From Ascoidea tarda (nom. inval.) (lineage: Eukaryota; Ascomycota; Saccharomycetes; Ascoideales; Ascoideaceae), in assembly GCA_030560485.1 (NCBI GenBank), contig JAKTTS010000037.1, positions 1 through 56,137 of the forward strand: 56,137 nt of DNA, given 5' to 3'. How positions within the stretch are numbered: the stretch's first letter is position 1; each line of letters opens with the position of its first letter. A model generated the notes under the pieces. It was not told the DNA's origin and made no database searches. It saw only the letters and a program-made list of their open reading frames with translations. Shown here piece after piece: positions 29,344-39,325 of this stretch. A program made the translations under genes and the position numbers.

Positions 29344-32300
29344 TCAATTAAGCAAGTTCATCTTTAAACTTTTTGAAGCCAGATTTTCAAACGAATTTTG
29401 CTCTGGAAACATTAAATTACTTTTAATTTTGAATCTTGATCTGGTTCTACCTGTAGGACGATCAGCTATGCTTGGATCATCTATATCTAATTCTGGAACT
29501 TCTTCTGAATTGGCTTCAAAATATTGGCTGGTGATGTTCTTCTTTCTCAGACCCTTAGTAATAGGTTTTTTAGTTCTTTTATTTTTTTTCTTAATTTTAT
29601 TAGCTTTAGTTTTACTATTGTCAATATCATCAGTTTCAATACTCTTCGATTTGTTTTCGGTTTTATTTTTGCTATTTATTTCAGTTTGGATGTCATTAAT
29701 TTCGATATTATCACCGATAGAATTATTATCATTATCATTGTCGCCATTTATATCTGTATCAACATTATTATTCGTATCACTATTTTTATTCTTATCCTTA
29801 TTAATGTTATCAATACCTTTCTCATTCACATAAAAAACTTCACTCAATTTCTCAGAATCGGCCAGCTTAGCTTGAATATCGGTACCTTTGTCCTTATCTT
29901 TCTGGAATTGTGTTTTATCGATTATCTTTTCAGGGACACCATCATTATTATCAGTTTGATTGTTATCTTTAAGGTAAATGTTTTCACCGGTCTCATCATT
30001 CTTATGATCGCAAGTGTTTTTTTCAATGTTTTCATTTGTATTTGAATTCTTTTTTTTGTCATAAGAATCAAAAAATTGGGTACGTTTGTCGACTATTTTT
30101 TCCTCATTTCTGTTAACAGTATTCTCATTTTCACCATTAAGACTATCAATATTATGGCTAGCATTATTGTTCTCAATATAATTGGCACTAATTTCATGAG
30201 ATATCTTTTCTTCAATACCGTGATTTAAAATTTCATTATTCTCGGTGGAAATTTTATTATACTGATCATCAATTTGAGTTTTGTTGTCTTTCGGAAGCTG
30301 TGAGTCACTTTTTTTATCAATATTGAAGCCATTACTATTATTATTGTTTTGAGGCTTATTCACATCGAGATCATTTTGAATATGGCTGTCATTTTCATTT
30401 TCATTTGCAATATTTCTATGATTGACATTATTCAGTAATTCATAAATTCTATCAGTGTTTTTGTCAATTCTGTCGTCTTTTTCTGAAATTGGAGAAGTGT
30501 TGGAATCAACCTGGAAATTTTTTTTATTTTGATGATGATCGGAAGAACTAAGATTTTGACTATCGGCAATTTCAAGCATTTTAGTATTTGGGTCTTCGGA
30601 TTCATTATTTTGATTTAAATTATCATTATCATCGAAATCAGTAGAAGGAATTTCAAAGCCATTAGTACTCAGTGAGTTGATCTCTAAATAATTAGAGGGT
30701 GTATCATTATGTAGAAGGCTGTTGTTGCTTTGTAAAGAAAGATCATTTCCAATAATTTCATCAGTATTTTGGTCATTTTTATTGTTAAAACGCAGATTTT
30801 CATCATAAAAATCAACTGATGAAAAGCGAACTTTGGGCCTGTTAAGTTTTCTCTTTTTCTTCATTGCAATTGAGCGATTCGGTGTTTCAATATTATTTAA
30901 ATTTTTTTCATCCTCAAATTCAATTTGATTTGAAGAATCATCAAGTATTGAAGAGTTCTTTACAGTATTGTGATAAGTATTTGAATCTACACTTTCAAGA
31001 TCACTTTCAGCAGAAGCAGAACTGTCATCGCTTATGCTAACATAACCATTATTTAGATTTTCAATTTTTTCATTATGCTGAGAATCCCAATATTGTAAAG
31101 CAGGAGTCAGGGAATTAGAAGAATCCGTACTTAATACAAGATCTGGAGACGAAGATTTTGCCAAAGAAGGAGAAGGAGAAAGGGAAGAAGAAAGTACAAC
31201 TATTTTTCTTTTCCTCATGTCTACTCTTTTAAGTGGATTCTTTATATTAACTATTTTTGACCTGTTTTTTTTACTTTTGGTATTTATTTCATTTATATCA
31301 TTTGAAATTTCTTGTTTTTGTTTATTTTTAGGTGTATTAGTCTTTTCATTTTTATTATTAATAATTTTTTTTGTTTTTTTAAACTTTTTTGTTAGATAAT
31401 TATTTTTAAAATCCTGGTAATAGTTTTTACAGCTTAAAGCTTGTTTATAAGCTAATAGTAGAGATTGATTTAAATATTTTTGTTTGCGATTTTGAGCGGT
31501 TTCAAGAAAACTTTCGATTTTTATTATTTCATTATTAATGGATTTTTTGGTTAAAAACCGAAGTTGTGATTCATTACACCAATAATATGAAATATCAGAA
31601 AGCATTACAATTGGAATCAAGATTGCGTCTGGAAAATTAGGGTCAACAAATTTAGATTTTTTTTCCAAAACATTTTTTGGGATATCGCATAGAGGTAAAA
31701 CATAAGCAGGCCAATCGGGAAAACAAGGAATTGAAGCTAATATTAAATCTTCAGGTTTAAATGTTGAACCGTATGTAATTTCGTTCTGCGATGGGTTGTT
31801 AGTTGAATGAATGAATTTTTTTGTTAGAGATCTTGTTAATTTTCTATGAGAATTTCTTTCAAGTTTTTCGGATAACTGAATTAATTTTAAACTCGCAGGT
31901 GTATTTGAAAATTGGAGAACTGCATATTTATATTTTTTTGGAATATTATCATTTGAAGGGCTTTTATCATTTAAAAAAGCAATTTTGCTATTTTGGTTGT
32001 TATTGCTATGTGGATTATTATCAGGCTTATGATGGCTATTATAGTCACTTGGATTATCTGATTTATTAGTATCATCAACATCCATCATAAATTGATGATT
32101 ATTTTCAATCAGCTGGTTATCTACCTGGGGATTTTGTGTCCAAAGAAGTAATCGATTTTCTGGAACTATGACTTTAGTACTCAGGTAGATATCATCGAGG
32201 TCTTTTTTTTTTCGTTTGATAAGATCGAGCAGATTATCGTGTTCAAATGGGGACATTGTATTTGATTTGAAAGGGGATGATAAGTATGGGGAGATGTTGA

Positions 32301-32694
32301 AATGCGAATTGTCAGGTTTATTAATATTATCGTTGTTATTAGGATTTATTTTGCTTTTGTCATTACTTTCTGTATTTATTTCAGTATTGCTTTCAGTATT
32401 GCTTTCTGCATTGCTTTCTGTATTGTTTTTTTGATTGTTAGGATTTTCAGTTATTTCTGTACAATTTTCTGATGTATTTGTGAGCAAATGAGTGTAAGTG
32501 GACTCAAATTGAAAATTGTTATTTTCCAAGAAATCTGCTACGTATAGTCTTATAGTTGATAAATTGTCTGAGATTAGATTATTTGAAATCAATAAATTGT
32601 GTAAGATTTTATTGTTATTTTGGACTTCATTTTCAAGTAGAGCAATTTTGGTCAAGGAGGAAGTTAATTTTGATTTGAATTCTTCAGTAATCAT
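29344..32694 (-). CDS. PWWP-domain chromatin protein, Ioc4-like
   Basis: An intronless gene for 1116 residues. The N-terminus has a probable coiled coil (KLTSSLTKIALLENEVQNN, residues 9-27), then Asn/Ser-rich sequence. A PWWP module lies at about residues 312-425. It opens with EDLILASIPCFPDWPAYVLP; then come a YYW strand (SDISYYWCNESQLRFLT) and a helical part ending SLLLAYKQALS. This order (DWP core, aromatic YYW strand, then AYxxAL helix) is that of yeast Ioc4 and Pdp3. PWWP domains bind H3K36-methylated nucleosomes. The C-terminal 600 residues are Asp/Asn/Lys low complexity with basic patches. It differs from the other three PWWP genes here in having the domain internal and no intron in it. 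Confidence 0.75.
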   Translation of the reverse strand: MITEEFKSKLTSSLTKIALLENEVQNNNKILHNLLISNNLISDNLSTIRLYVADFLENNNFQFESTYTHLLTNTSENCTEITENPNNQKNNTESNAESNTESNTEINTESNDKSKINPNNNDNINKPDNSHFNISPYLSSPFKSNTMSPFEHDNLLDLIKRKKKDLDDIYLSTKVIVPENRLLLWTQNPQVDNQLIENNHQFMMDVDDTNKSDNPSDYNSHHKPDNNPHSNNNQNSKIAFLNDKSPSNDNIPKKYKYAVLQFSNTPASLKLIQLSEKLERNSHRKLTRSLTKKFIHSTNNPSQNEITYGSTFKPEDLILASIPCFPDWPAYVLPLCDIPKNVLEKKSKFVDPNFPDAILIPIVMLSDISYYWCNESQLRFLTKKSINNEIIKIESFLETAQNRKQKYLNQSLLLAYKQALSCKNYYQDFKNNYLTKKFKKTKKIINNKNEKTNTPKNKQKQEISNDINEINTKSKKNRSKIVNIKNPLKRVDMRKRKIVVLSSSLSPSPSLAKSSSPDLVLSTDSSNSLTPALQYWDSQHNEKIENLNNGYVSISDDSSASAESDLESVDSNTYHNTVKNSSILDDSSNQIEFEDEKNLNNIETPNRSIAMKKKRKLNRPKVRFSSVDFYDENLRFNNKNDQNTDEIIGNDLSLQSNNSLLHNDTPSNYLEINSLSTNGFEIPSTDFDDNDNLNQNNESEDPNTKMLEIADSQNLSSSDHHQNKKNFQVDSNTSPISEKDDRIDKNTDRIYELLNNVNHRNIANENENDSHIQNDLDVNKPQNNNNSNGFNIDKKSDSQLPKDNKTQIDDQYNKISTENNEILNHGIEEKISHEISANYIENNNASHNIDSLNGENENTVNRNEEKIVDKRTQFFDSYDKKKNSNTNENIEKNTCDHKNDETGENIYLKDNNQTDNNDGVPEKIIDKTQFQKDKDKGTDIQAKLADSEKLSEVFYVNEKGIDNINKDKNKNSDTNNNVDTDINGDNDNDNNSIGDNIEINDIQTEINSKNKTENKSKSIETDDIDNSKTKANKIKKKNKRTKKPITKGLRKKNITSQYFEANSEEVPELDIDDPSIADRPTGRTRSRFKIKSNLMFPEQNSFENLASKSLKMNLLN

Positions 32695-33145
32695 ATCAGG
32701 TATATTACAAGTTCAATCATATATATAAATATACAGATACATATGGATATATCTGGTGTAAAATTGAAGGCAAAAGGGTGGGTTGTAGCTTAATAAAAGG
32801 CAATTAGAATAGATTATGCAAAGCCAAGTTAAGTTCCGACTAAACACTAATTATATTGGCTTCTGTTTTGGGAAGTCACGTGTCTGAGTTGATTGGATGA
32901 TTTGCGACGCCACTTATTTTTATTCGGAAAATACGGAAAAGTAAACAAAACAAACGCCAAAAAGACGAGTATTATATAGAAGAGAAACAGCCCAGAATAG
33001 TATGACAAGAAAGAGGTTACAAAAACAGTAAAAATATGACAGGAGAAGACAAAAAAGAAGAGTACCAAAAAAAAAAGAAATAAAGGTGAAGGAAGAGCGA
33101 AAAAAATAGATAATAAACAGGGAATTATCGAAAAAATCCATTAAA
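32695..33145. promoter_or_regulatory. Promoter of the Ioc4-like gene
   Basis: Contains GTCACGTG (E-box at 32877-32882) about 180 bases upstream of the PWWP gene, in a locally GC-richer patch. Alternating TATATA sequence lies at about 32718-32752. The right part is the A-rich 3' flank of the BED-finger gene. No gene is seen. Confidence 0.5.
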
Positions 33146-34582
33146 TCACATCCAGTTGTGATTGAGAGACAGGTTATCTTGCAATTGCAACTGGTTATTG
33201 TTTTGAGTGCTATTGTTATTATTATTACTGTTGTTGTTGCTGCTGCTGTTATTATTATTATTATTATTATTATTTTGGGCTATGTTGCTGTTGTTTGAAG
33301 TAATTTTATGATCATTTTTGATTACTTGTAGCAAAGAGCTATATAGGTTATTTAGTTCATTCAAGTCCAATACCGAATCAGGCCTTAGCGTGTAGATTAA
33401 TTGTCTGAAGCTTTGAGTTTTAACAATTTGAATGGGTAGCCTGTTTTCAGTTAGAAATTTCATTATGTTTTTATGAAATTTCATTTGGGTGTAGTCAGTG
33501 TTATCGAATTCTTTTGAATCGATGACAGTGTTTCCATTGCTTGTGGTTACAAGACTTAATGGGCTATTATAGTTGTTTGGGTTATTATTGATTATATTTG
33601 AGTTTTGGTGGCTAAGAATATTGTTATTGTTATTGTTATTGTTATTGTTATTGTTGTTGTTGTTGCTGTTGCTGTTGCTGTTGTTATTGTTGAGGTTAAG
33701 ATTATTGTTATTATTGTTGCTGAGATTGTTTAAACTGTTATTGCTGTTATTGTTTAGGTTGTTATTGGTGTTATTCGAATTGTTGAGGTTGTTGTTTGTG
33801 AGATTGTTGATTAGAGTGTTACTGAAATCGCTAGTGTTGACCACAGTCCTTCGAGGGTTCATTGATTCTTTTGTAATTTTATGAGTTTTCAAATGTTCGC
33901 ATAGCTTTTTGGGAGAGCCTTTGTCACTTGGTAACCTGGCAATGAGCTTCAGACACTCATCACAGGTAGCAATGTTTGGGTTCTCAGGGTCCTGGACAAA
34001 CCAGTTCCAGACCCAGCTCTTCTTTTTTGCACCGAATCTTTGGCCTGGTCTATTAACTCTAGTCCTGTGATGAGTTTGAGGAGAATTGTTGAGATTTGAA
34101 TTTGAGATTTTAGTCAAGCTTGTATTTAAATTTTGATTTGAGTTGAGGCCGGAATTGAGATTTGTAGTTGAGCCGTTATTAGTATTACCATTGGTGATGG
34201 GATTGTGTAGAGTTGAATTCAAATCCAGATTAAGATTCGCTGAAAGAGGTCTTTCCACATTGTTTAGTGAGTTGATAGCCATTAAGGAGGTTGACAATAG
34301 AGAATTTGGGGAGTTGTTATTACTAGAACTACTTTTAATGATGATCCCTGAGTTACCATTGTTGTTGTTATTATTGTTGGCATTGTTGGTGTTATTGTTG
34401 CTTCCATTGGCATTGCTATTATTATTGGAGTCAGTGGGAGAGTGGTAAGCTGGATGCAGTTGATTTGACTCATGGTTGTAATTGACTACGTTTGGAACCG
34501 ATTGAACAGATTGAGTATAGCTTTGTAAAGCACTGAAAGTGGAATCAATTTCTTTTGAATTCATTAGTGGTTCCAATGACAT
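33146..34582 (-). CDS. BED-type zinc-finger protein, Vid22/Env11-like
   Basis: A 478-residue Asn-rich protein. A BED finger lies at about residues 180-240: KKSWVWNWFVQDPENPNIA, then CDEC, and a CEHLKTH that supplies the His pair. After a poly-Asn spacer, HKNIMKFLTENRLPIQIV and SFRQLIYTLRP (about 370-400) match the start of the hAT-transposase-like domain that follows BED fingers in Vid22 and Env11. The remainder of that domain is missing and the protein ends in poly-Asn. Vid22/Env11 are DNA-binding, domesticated transposase-derived factors acting with Tbf1 at promoters and in genome stability. This may be a shortened relative. The poly-Asn spacer is encoded by TTGTTA/TTG repeats at about 33618-33700. 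Confidence 0.7.
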   Translation of the reverse strand: MSLEPLMNSKEIDSTFSALQSYTQSVQSVPNVVNYNHESNQLHPAYHSPTDSNNNSNANGSNNNTNNANNNNNNNGNSGIIIKSSSSNNNSPNSLLSTSLMAINSLNNVERPLSANLNLDLNSTLHNPITNGNTNNGSTTNLNSGLNSNQNLNTSLTKISNSNLNNSPQTHHRTRVNRPGQRFGAKKKSWVWNWFVQDPENPNIATCDECLKLIARLPSDKGSPKKLCEHLKTHKITKESMNPRRTVVNTSDFSNTLINNLTNNNLNNSNNTNNNLNNNSNNSLNNLSNNNNNNLNLNNNNSNSNSNNNNNNNNNNNNNNNILSHQNSNIINNNPNNYNSPLSLVTTSNGNTVIDSKEFDNTDYTQMKFHKNIMKFLTENRLPIQIVKTQSFRQLIYTLRPDSVLDLNELNNLYSSLLQVIKNDHKITSNNSNIAQNNNNNNNNNSSSNNNSNNNNNSTQNNNQLQLQDNLSLNHNWM

Positions 34583-35193
34583 TCTGATTAACAGAGAAGG
34601 AAATAATTAATCGACAATTGGAAATGGGAATGGGACTTTGGAAATCAGCAATTAATAAGTGGAAGCAAATAATTGGGAGGAAACAATGGGAAATAACGTC
34701 TAATTTAAAATAAAATATTCAACTATTTTTTAATTTATTTATTTATTTATTTATTTATTTTTTTTTTTTTTTTTTTTTTCAACCTGAGGAAGGGAAATAG
34801 ATTTAAACTAATCAGTAAATAAAATAAACTTGGAAACAAAATACAAAACCGGGGGTTGGAACAAATTTATAGAAACAACCGGTAAAAGAGCCAGTGTGAA
34901 CCGGCCAGCAACGCAGAAAGTGAAGCAGACCGTGACCCTGGTTCAATCGGTAGCCAATAAACACGTTGCAGACGCAGAAAGCGCATGAGAGTAACCGCAT
35001 ATGTGGCGGACGGAAAGAGGCTGCTGCAGCCACGTGTAAATGCAAATACGGGTTAACTCGGACCTATCTCGAGAGTCGCCAGAGACCGCATTCCGACAGG
35101 CCCCCCTGGAAAGACAACGTCTCGTGTGTGAGGGGAGTCTGAGCACGCTAAGCATGTGCCGTAACCCTGTGTAGACGGAACGTGTTGCTTGTC
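34583..35193. promoter_or_regulatory. BED-gene promoter with (TTTA)n/T22 tract, ZNG1 3' flank
   Basis: A TTTA microsatellite at about 34730-34757 runs into a 22-base T tract (34758-34779), a strong nucleosome-excluding element. A GC-richer stretch at 34850-35190 includes CACGTG at 35031-35036. No gene is supported; frames here are short and overlap both strands. Confidence 0.5.
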
Positions 35194-36591
35194 TTACGCA
35201 ACGCCGACAGCACCGGCACTAACGCCCTCGATGCCCGAACAGAACCGCAAGAACTCTGTTTTCAATGCGTCTTTCCGGAGGCTTCTCCCAATAAACACCA
35301 ACTTGCTCCGGTCAAACACAGTACCACCGTTGCTGTCGTCGCTGAAGGCATCTGTGATTTCGTACGTGTCTCGTACGCCCTGCACAATCCGGAACTCACT
35401 GCTGCCAACCAACAACCCCTTCAATCTGTGTACCTCGACGCTTTCGCCAGCAACGTCGTTTTCCCACAACACGTGCTGAACAAACAGCTCGACCTTGTTC
35501 AAATTACCAGCCGACAAGTCGAAGCTGCCGAAACTGAGTGTTCGCGTTTCGATACTGCTACTGTGGTGAAAGTGAAAATTGCCCTCGTCTCCGTGGTCGG
35601 CGTAGACAGAGCGAAAAAAGCGGTCAATCTTTGTCACACTGCCTTCGCCATCAGCTCCGCATTTGTTCGCTATTCGTGTGGAAAAGGCGTCCAAACTCAA
35701 AATTCGCTCCGTGTCAAGTTCGGCGTACTGCGTTTCGTAGACCGGTGCAACGGTGTTGATGCTTCGGATCCGGGAGTAGATTTCGTCTCTGTGGGCCGGC
35801 AAAACAAGATCGGCCTTGTTGAGCAAAAGAACGTCGGCCATTGCAATCTGCAAATGGGCGATGGTGATGTTTTCTTTCTTCTCTTTCTTCTTTTCTTTCT
35901 TTTCCTTCTCTTCTTCGTTGTGATCAACGTAGAGAGAGCTTTTATCCTTGTACCGACACTCTTCTTTGTCTTCAGTCAAATTCCTGATAATGTTCTTCCC
36001 ATCCAACACTGTGATGATTCCATCAATGTACACATTTGACTTCATTCCTTCGTCCAACCAAAACATCTTGATAATTGGTCCAGGATCTGCCAATCCACTT
36101 GTTTCTAGCAAGATATAATCGATCTTTCCTATTGATTTATCAATCAAGTTCTCTATCGCTGTGACCCCATTGTCCTTGACTGAACAGCACAAGCATCCAT
36201 TGCCTATTTCTAGCCATTCCTCATAGATTTTTTCTCCATGTGAGTTTTTGTTATCTTTGACAATTATTGATTTCTCAATCTCTTTCGAGTCCCCAAACTC
36301 ATTTAATATTATTGCAAACTTCTTCTCGCCCTTTCTACCTATTTTCTCTAGTAGCGTAGACTTTCCTGATCCCAAATATCCTGTGATTATGCTAATTGGA
36401 ACCTTTCTTCTATCCGAGCTGCTAAAGTCAAATTCCTCACCATCACCATTCGTATTGGCGGTTCTGTTTGGCTTGCGTTTACTGGGAGGAACTAAATCAT
36501 AGTTAACAACGTATTCGTCCTTCAATTCTTCTTCCCCAGTAACTAGTTCTGGTATTTCGTCAAATTCGTCAAAGTTGTCCAAACCACTCAT
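35194..36591 (-). CDS. ZNG1: Zinc chaperone GTPase Zng1 (CobW/COG0523 family)
   Basis: The 465-residue G3E-family GTPase has Walker [10 protein letters not shown] at residues 71-79, the metal-binding CLCC (CxCC) at 133-136, ETSGLADP at 163-170 and NKAD for guanine recognition near 255. A CobW C-terminal domain follows. Zng1 delivers zinc to methionine aminopeptidase 1. Near the N-terminus DEIPELV (residues 11-17) occupies the place of the CPELV motif that docks on the MetAP1 zinc finger, but with Ile for Cys. A Lys/Glu-rich insert lies at about 225-240. The C-terminal part (35194-35850) has markedly more G+C, especially at third positions, than the N-terminal part. It shares a 312-base divergent promoter with ALG12. 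Confidence 0.93.
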   Translation of the reverse strand: MSGLDNFDEFDEIPELVTGEEELKDEYVVNYDLVPPSKRKPNRTANTNGDGEEFDFSSSDRRKVPISIITGYLGSGKSTLLEKIGRKGEKKFAIILNEFGDSKEIEKSIIVKDNKNSHGEKIYEEWLEIGNGCLCCSVKDNGVTAIENLIDKSIGKIDYILLETSGLADPGPIIKMFWLDEGMKSNVYIDGIITVLDGKNIIRNLTEDKEECRYKDKSSLYVDHNEEEKEKKEKKKEKKENITIAHLQIAMADVLLLNKADLVLPAHRDEIYSRIRSINTVAPVYETQYAELDTERILSLDAFSTRIANKCGADGEGSVTKIDRFFRSVYADHGDEGNFHFHHSSSIETRTLSFGSFDLSAGNLNKVELFVQHVLWENDVAGESVEVHRLKGLLVGSSEFRIVQGVRDTYEITDAFSDDSNGGTVFDRSKLVFIGRSLRKDALKTEFLRFCSGIEGVSAGAVGVA

Positions 36592-36903
36592 TTTGTTTTC
36601 TTCTTTTTTGTTGAATATCAGCTGGAAAAATCAAAAAAATTTTTTTTTTTTCCTTACTATGCGGATGTTGCGCATTTTTCAACTTCAATTTTAAATTTAC
36701 AACTTATCTCACATTTTGCAACTTATCTCAAAATTATATATTCAATTCTCAATATCCTTATCTTTATCATCTAGATTTCAATTCCAATCCTTAAAACCAA
36801 CCCCAATTACTTGCTTTCTTAACCACTCATTCACCCTACACAATCTTCCACTCTCTTTGAACATTAATTCACCACCTGGCTTTTCTTATCATCGTTATCG
36901 AAA
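36592..36903. promoter_or_regulatory. Divergent promoter ZNG1 / ALG12
   Basis: A 312-base AT-rich spacer with a T tract near 36639-36651 and a small GC word cluster (TGCGGATGTTGCGCA) at about 36661-36675. No TATA box stands out. No CACGTG is present, unlike most other promoters in this window. Confidence 0.45.
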
Positions 36904-38700
36904 ATGAAATGGATCATTCATGATACTTTTTTCCTTCTATTTATCTCCTTTGCTTTAATAATCTCTCCCTACTCAAAAGTGGAAGAGAGCTTCAATACCC
37001 AGGCTATCTACGACTTACTAAACTTCAACACAAACAGATTCAACTTTGATCATTTTCAATTTCCTGGTGTCGTCCCAAGAACCTTTATCGGCTCAATCTT
37101 AATTTCCTTGCTTTCAAAGCCTTTTCAAAATCTTCTACTAAACCACCCCCTTTCCTCCTCCACAACACAATTGGACTTGCAACTCTTTTCACGACTAATT
37201 CTAGGTCTTCTAAACTCGTTATCCATTTTTCAAATTAGAAACTCTTTATCCAAAAAATCACATCGATTAGCAAACTGGTACTGTCTTTTGCAATTCACAC
37301 AGTTCCATCTTCCCTACTACTCAACAAGATTCTTACCAAACTTCATCGCTTTACCCTTTGTTAACTACTCAATTTCTCTAACAATTGACAAAAACTACTC
37401 ACTTGCCTTGTTTCTATTATCCTTTATCGGCATCATTTTTAGAATAGAAATCATTGCTTTTGCTGTCTCCTTATCCTTTGTCCTAGTATTTGTCTATCCA
37501 TCCATATCACTCAGAAATGCTCTCATTTATCATTTATCGGGCTTTATTGCTAGCGTCCTATTGTCCTCGATAATAGACTCCTACTTTTGGAATATTGTTC
37601 CCATGATACCTGAGCTAATAAGTTTGATATTCAATGTCCTTGAGGGAAACTCAAAATTGTGGGGTGTTGAACCTTTTCTAGCCTATTTTTATAAATATCT
37701 ACCTAAAATCTTTTTCCCTCCCACAGTATTAATCCTATCCATTCTAGGTTTATACAAAAGTGGTCCTATTACTAAAAAACAAGACCAAAAACAAGACCAA
37801 GACCAAGACCAAGACCAAGACCAAGATCAAAGTCAAAATCAAGATCAAAATCTGGTTAGAATCTTAGGTTTATCCTCGTTTCTATTCATTTTAATAATGT
37901 CGACACAAGGCCATAAAGAATGGAGATTCATCATCTATACAATTCCTTGCCTAACTATAGCAGCAGCCAATGGAATTAGCAACTACTCCAAATTCAACGC
38001 AATAAAATATCTAACAATCATTGGCATCCTCTTATCTTTTTCATTCTCTTTAATCAACATTTACGTCTCATCGTTGAACTATCCCGGAGGACACGCCTTG
38101 CAAGAATTTAATCAATTTGTATTAAACAAATATAATCATAATCATTCCAAAAACACCCATGACACTTATCAAACAAATCAAGATATAGTAGTCCATATGG
38201 ATATTTATCCATGCATGACAGGAATCACCAAATTTGGTTACTTAAGACAAGACAAATTTCCAAAAGGTGTTAATTTGATTTACGATAAAACAGAAAATTT
38301 TACAAAATTAAATGAAATCTGGCCTACATTTGACTATTACATCACTAATGTTAATATCGATTCAAACTTCCTTGCCAAAAATGCCAAAATTGCAAACATT
38401 AACAATACCACTACAAACATAAATTTTGAAAATTGGAAACTAATAAAATCAATTGAGGCATTCAATGGGATAAATACTAACCAAATCAAGAAAACACTTT
38501 TTGAGGAAAAAAAATTAAAAGATGACAATATAATCGATAGGTTTTTCGATATTACAATCGATTTGGCGCTTGAAATAATTAAAACTAAAAACACCAACCC
38601 CATAGTTGAATTTTTGAATAAACATATAAACATGTCACCTTTGGTTTACATTTACGAGAAACAAAAGCCCCAACAGACCACACTTGACATACAATCTTGA
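36904..38700 (+). CDS. ALG12: Dol-P-Man alpha-1,6-mannosyltransferase Alg12
   Basis: A 598-residue multi-spanning ER enzyme of the GT22 family. It adds the eighth mannose to the lipid-linked oligosaccharide for N-glycosylation. The GT22 signature is clear: KVEESF at 25-30, the luminal-loop acid region NTQAIYDLL and DHFQFPGVVPRT at 49-60. Many hydrophobic segments follow, and HKEWRF near residue 337 is the second conserved motif. A Gln-Asp repeat (about 293-317), encoded by CAAGAC units at 37780-37850, sits in the loop before it and looks like a microsatellite expansion. GPI10/SMP3 are relatives, but FPGVVPRT and overall order favour Alg12. Confidence 0.9.
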   Translation: MKWIIHDTFFLLFISFALIISPYSKVEESFNTQAIYDLLNFNTNRFNFDHFQFPGVVPRTFIGSILISLLSKPFQNLLLNHPLSSSTTQLDLQLFSRLILGLLNSLSIFQIRNSLSKKSHRLANWYCLLQFTQFHLPYYSTRFLPNFIALPFVNYSISLTIDKNYSLALFLLSFIGIIFRIEIIAFAVSLSFVLVFVYPSISLRNALIYHLSGFIASVLLSSIIDSYFWNIVPMIPELISLIFNVLEGNSKLWGVEPFLAYFYKYLPKIFFPPTVLILSILGLYKSGPITKKQDQKQDQDQDQDQDQDQSQNQDQNLVRILGLSSFLFILIMSTQGHKEWRFIIYTIPCLTIAAANGISNYSKFNAIKYLTIIGILLSFSFSLINIYVSSLNYPGGHALQEFNQFVLNKYNHNHSKNTHDTYQTNQDIVVHMDIYPCMTGITKFGYLRQDKFPKGVNLIYDKTENFTKLNEIWPTFDYYITNVNIDSNFLAKNAKIANINNTTTNINFENWKLIKSIEAFNGINTNQIKKTLFEEKKLKDDNIIDRFFDITIDLALEIIKTKNTNPIVEFLNKHINMSPLVYIYEKQKPQQTTLDIQS

Positions 38701-39325
38701 TGCACAATGTTGGTAAGCAGCATTTCAGCACCAGAACCTAAAAAGAGACCCTAGTAGTGAAACAGCAGCTGTTTTCAACGACATTTGTGAACTGCAACGA
38801 CATTGCTAGCCACTATTTTGATCTCAATAGCATTCAGTAAATAATCCAGCAAAAAGCGTAAAGCCAAAGACTTCCTAATCCGGAAGTTTTCGTTGCATCG
38901 ACCTCCGGGCCAATCAGTGCGCGCCCCTTTTTCGCGATGTGGTATCTCCGCGAACATGTTATTTCTACATTGGGCCAATCAAAACGCGAAAAGTAGGCGT
39001 ATTTTCTTGAAAAAAAACAAATGGAAAAGTAAACACCAAAAAAACCAAACAAGCAAAGGAAAGAAACAACTGCCGGAAAATTCTGCTTCAATCAACAATT
39101 GATACTGAAAACTTTCCCCAGAGAATATCCAAAACTGTTTCTACTATTTATTGCTGGATTTCATCATCCAATTATTGCGAACGAAAAGATCCTACCCATT
39201 TCAATCTTGTGTCTCATAAGACTAAGTCACTTTCAACCCCCTAAAGTCAAAGAACTTGGTTCTCTATTTATCTGTCTTCCCAGCGATTGTTATTTACTCA
39301 TTTAACTTATTGCTTAGAAACAAAC
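38701..39325. promoter_or_regulatory. ALG12 3' flank and promoter of the first plus-strand PWWP gene
   Basis: A GC-richer patch at about 38880-39000 contains GCGCGCC and two CCAAT-type words (GGCCAATC at 38908-38915 and 38975-38982). A-rich sequence follows. No CACGTG and no gene are seen; the short frames overlap each other on both strands. Confidence 0.45.

Noticed and set aside
33573-33884. Plus-strand poly-Leu frame opposite the BED gene
   Set aside because: It is the complement of the poly-Asn-coding TTGTTA repeat; no real protein features.
34930-34965. GGTTCAATCGG, another B-box-like word
   Set aside because: One base short of the T-loop consensus and no acceptor stem can be formed.
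35182-36039. 285-codon plus-strand frame opposite ZNG1
   Set aside because: It is antisense to the conserved CobW domain and has no recognisable motif; its openness follows from the local GC-rich codon pattern.
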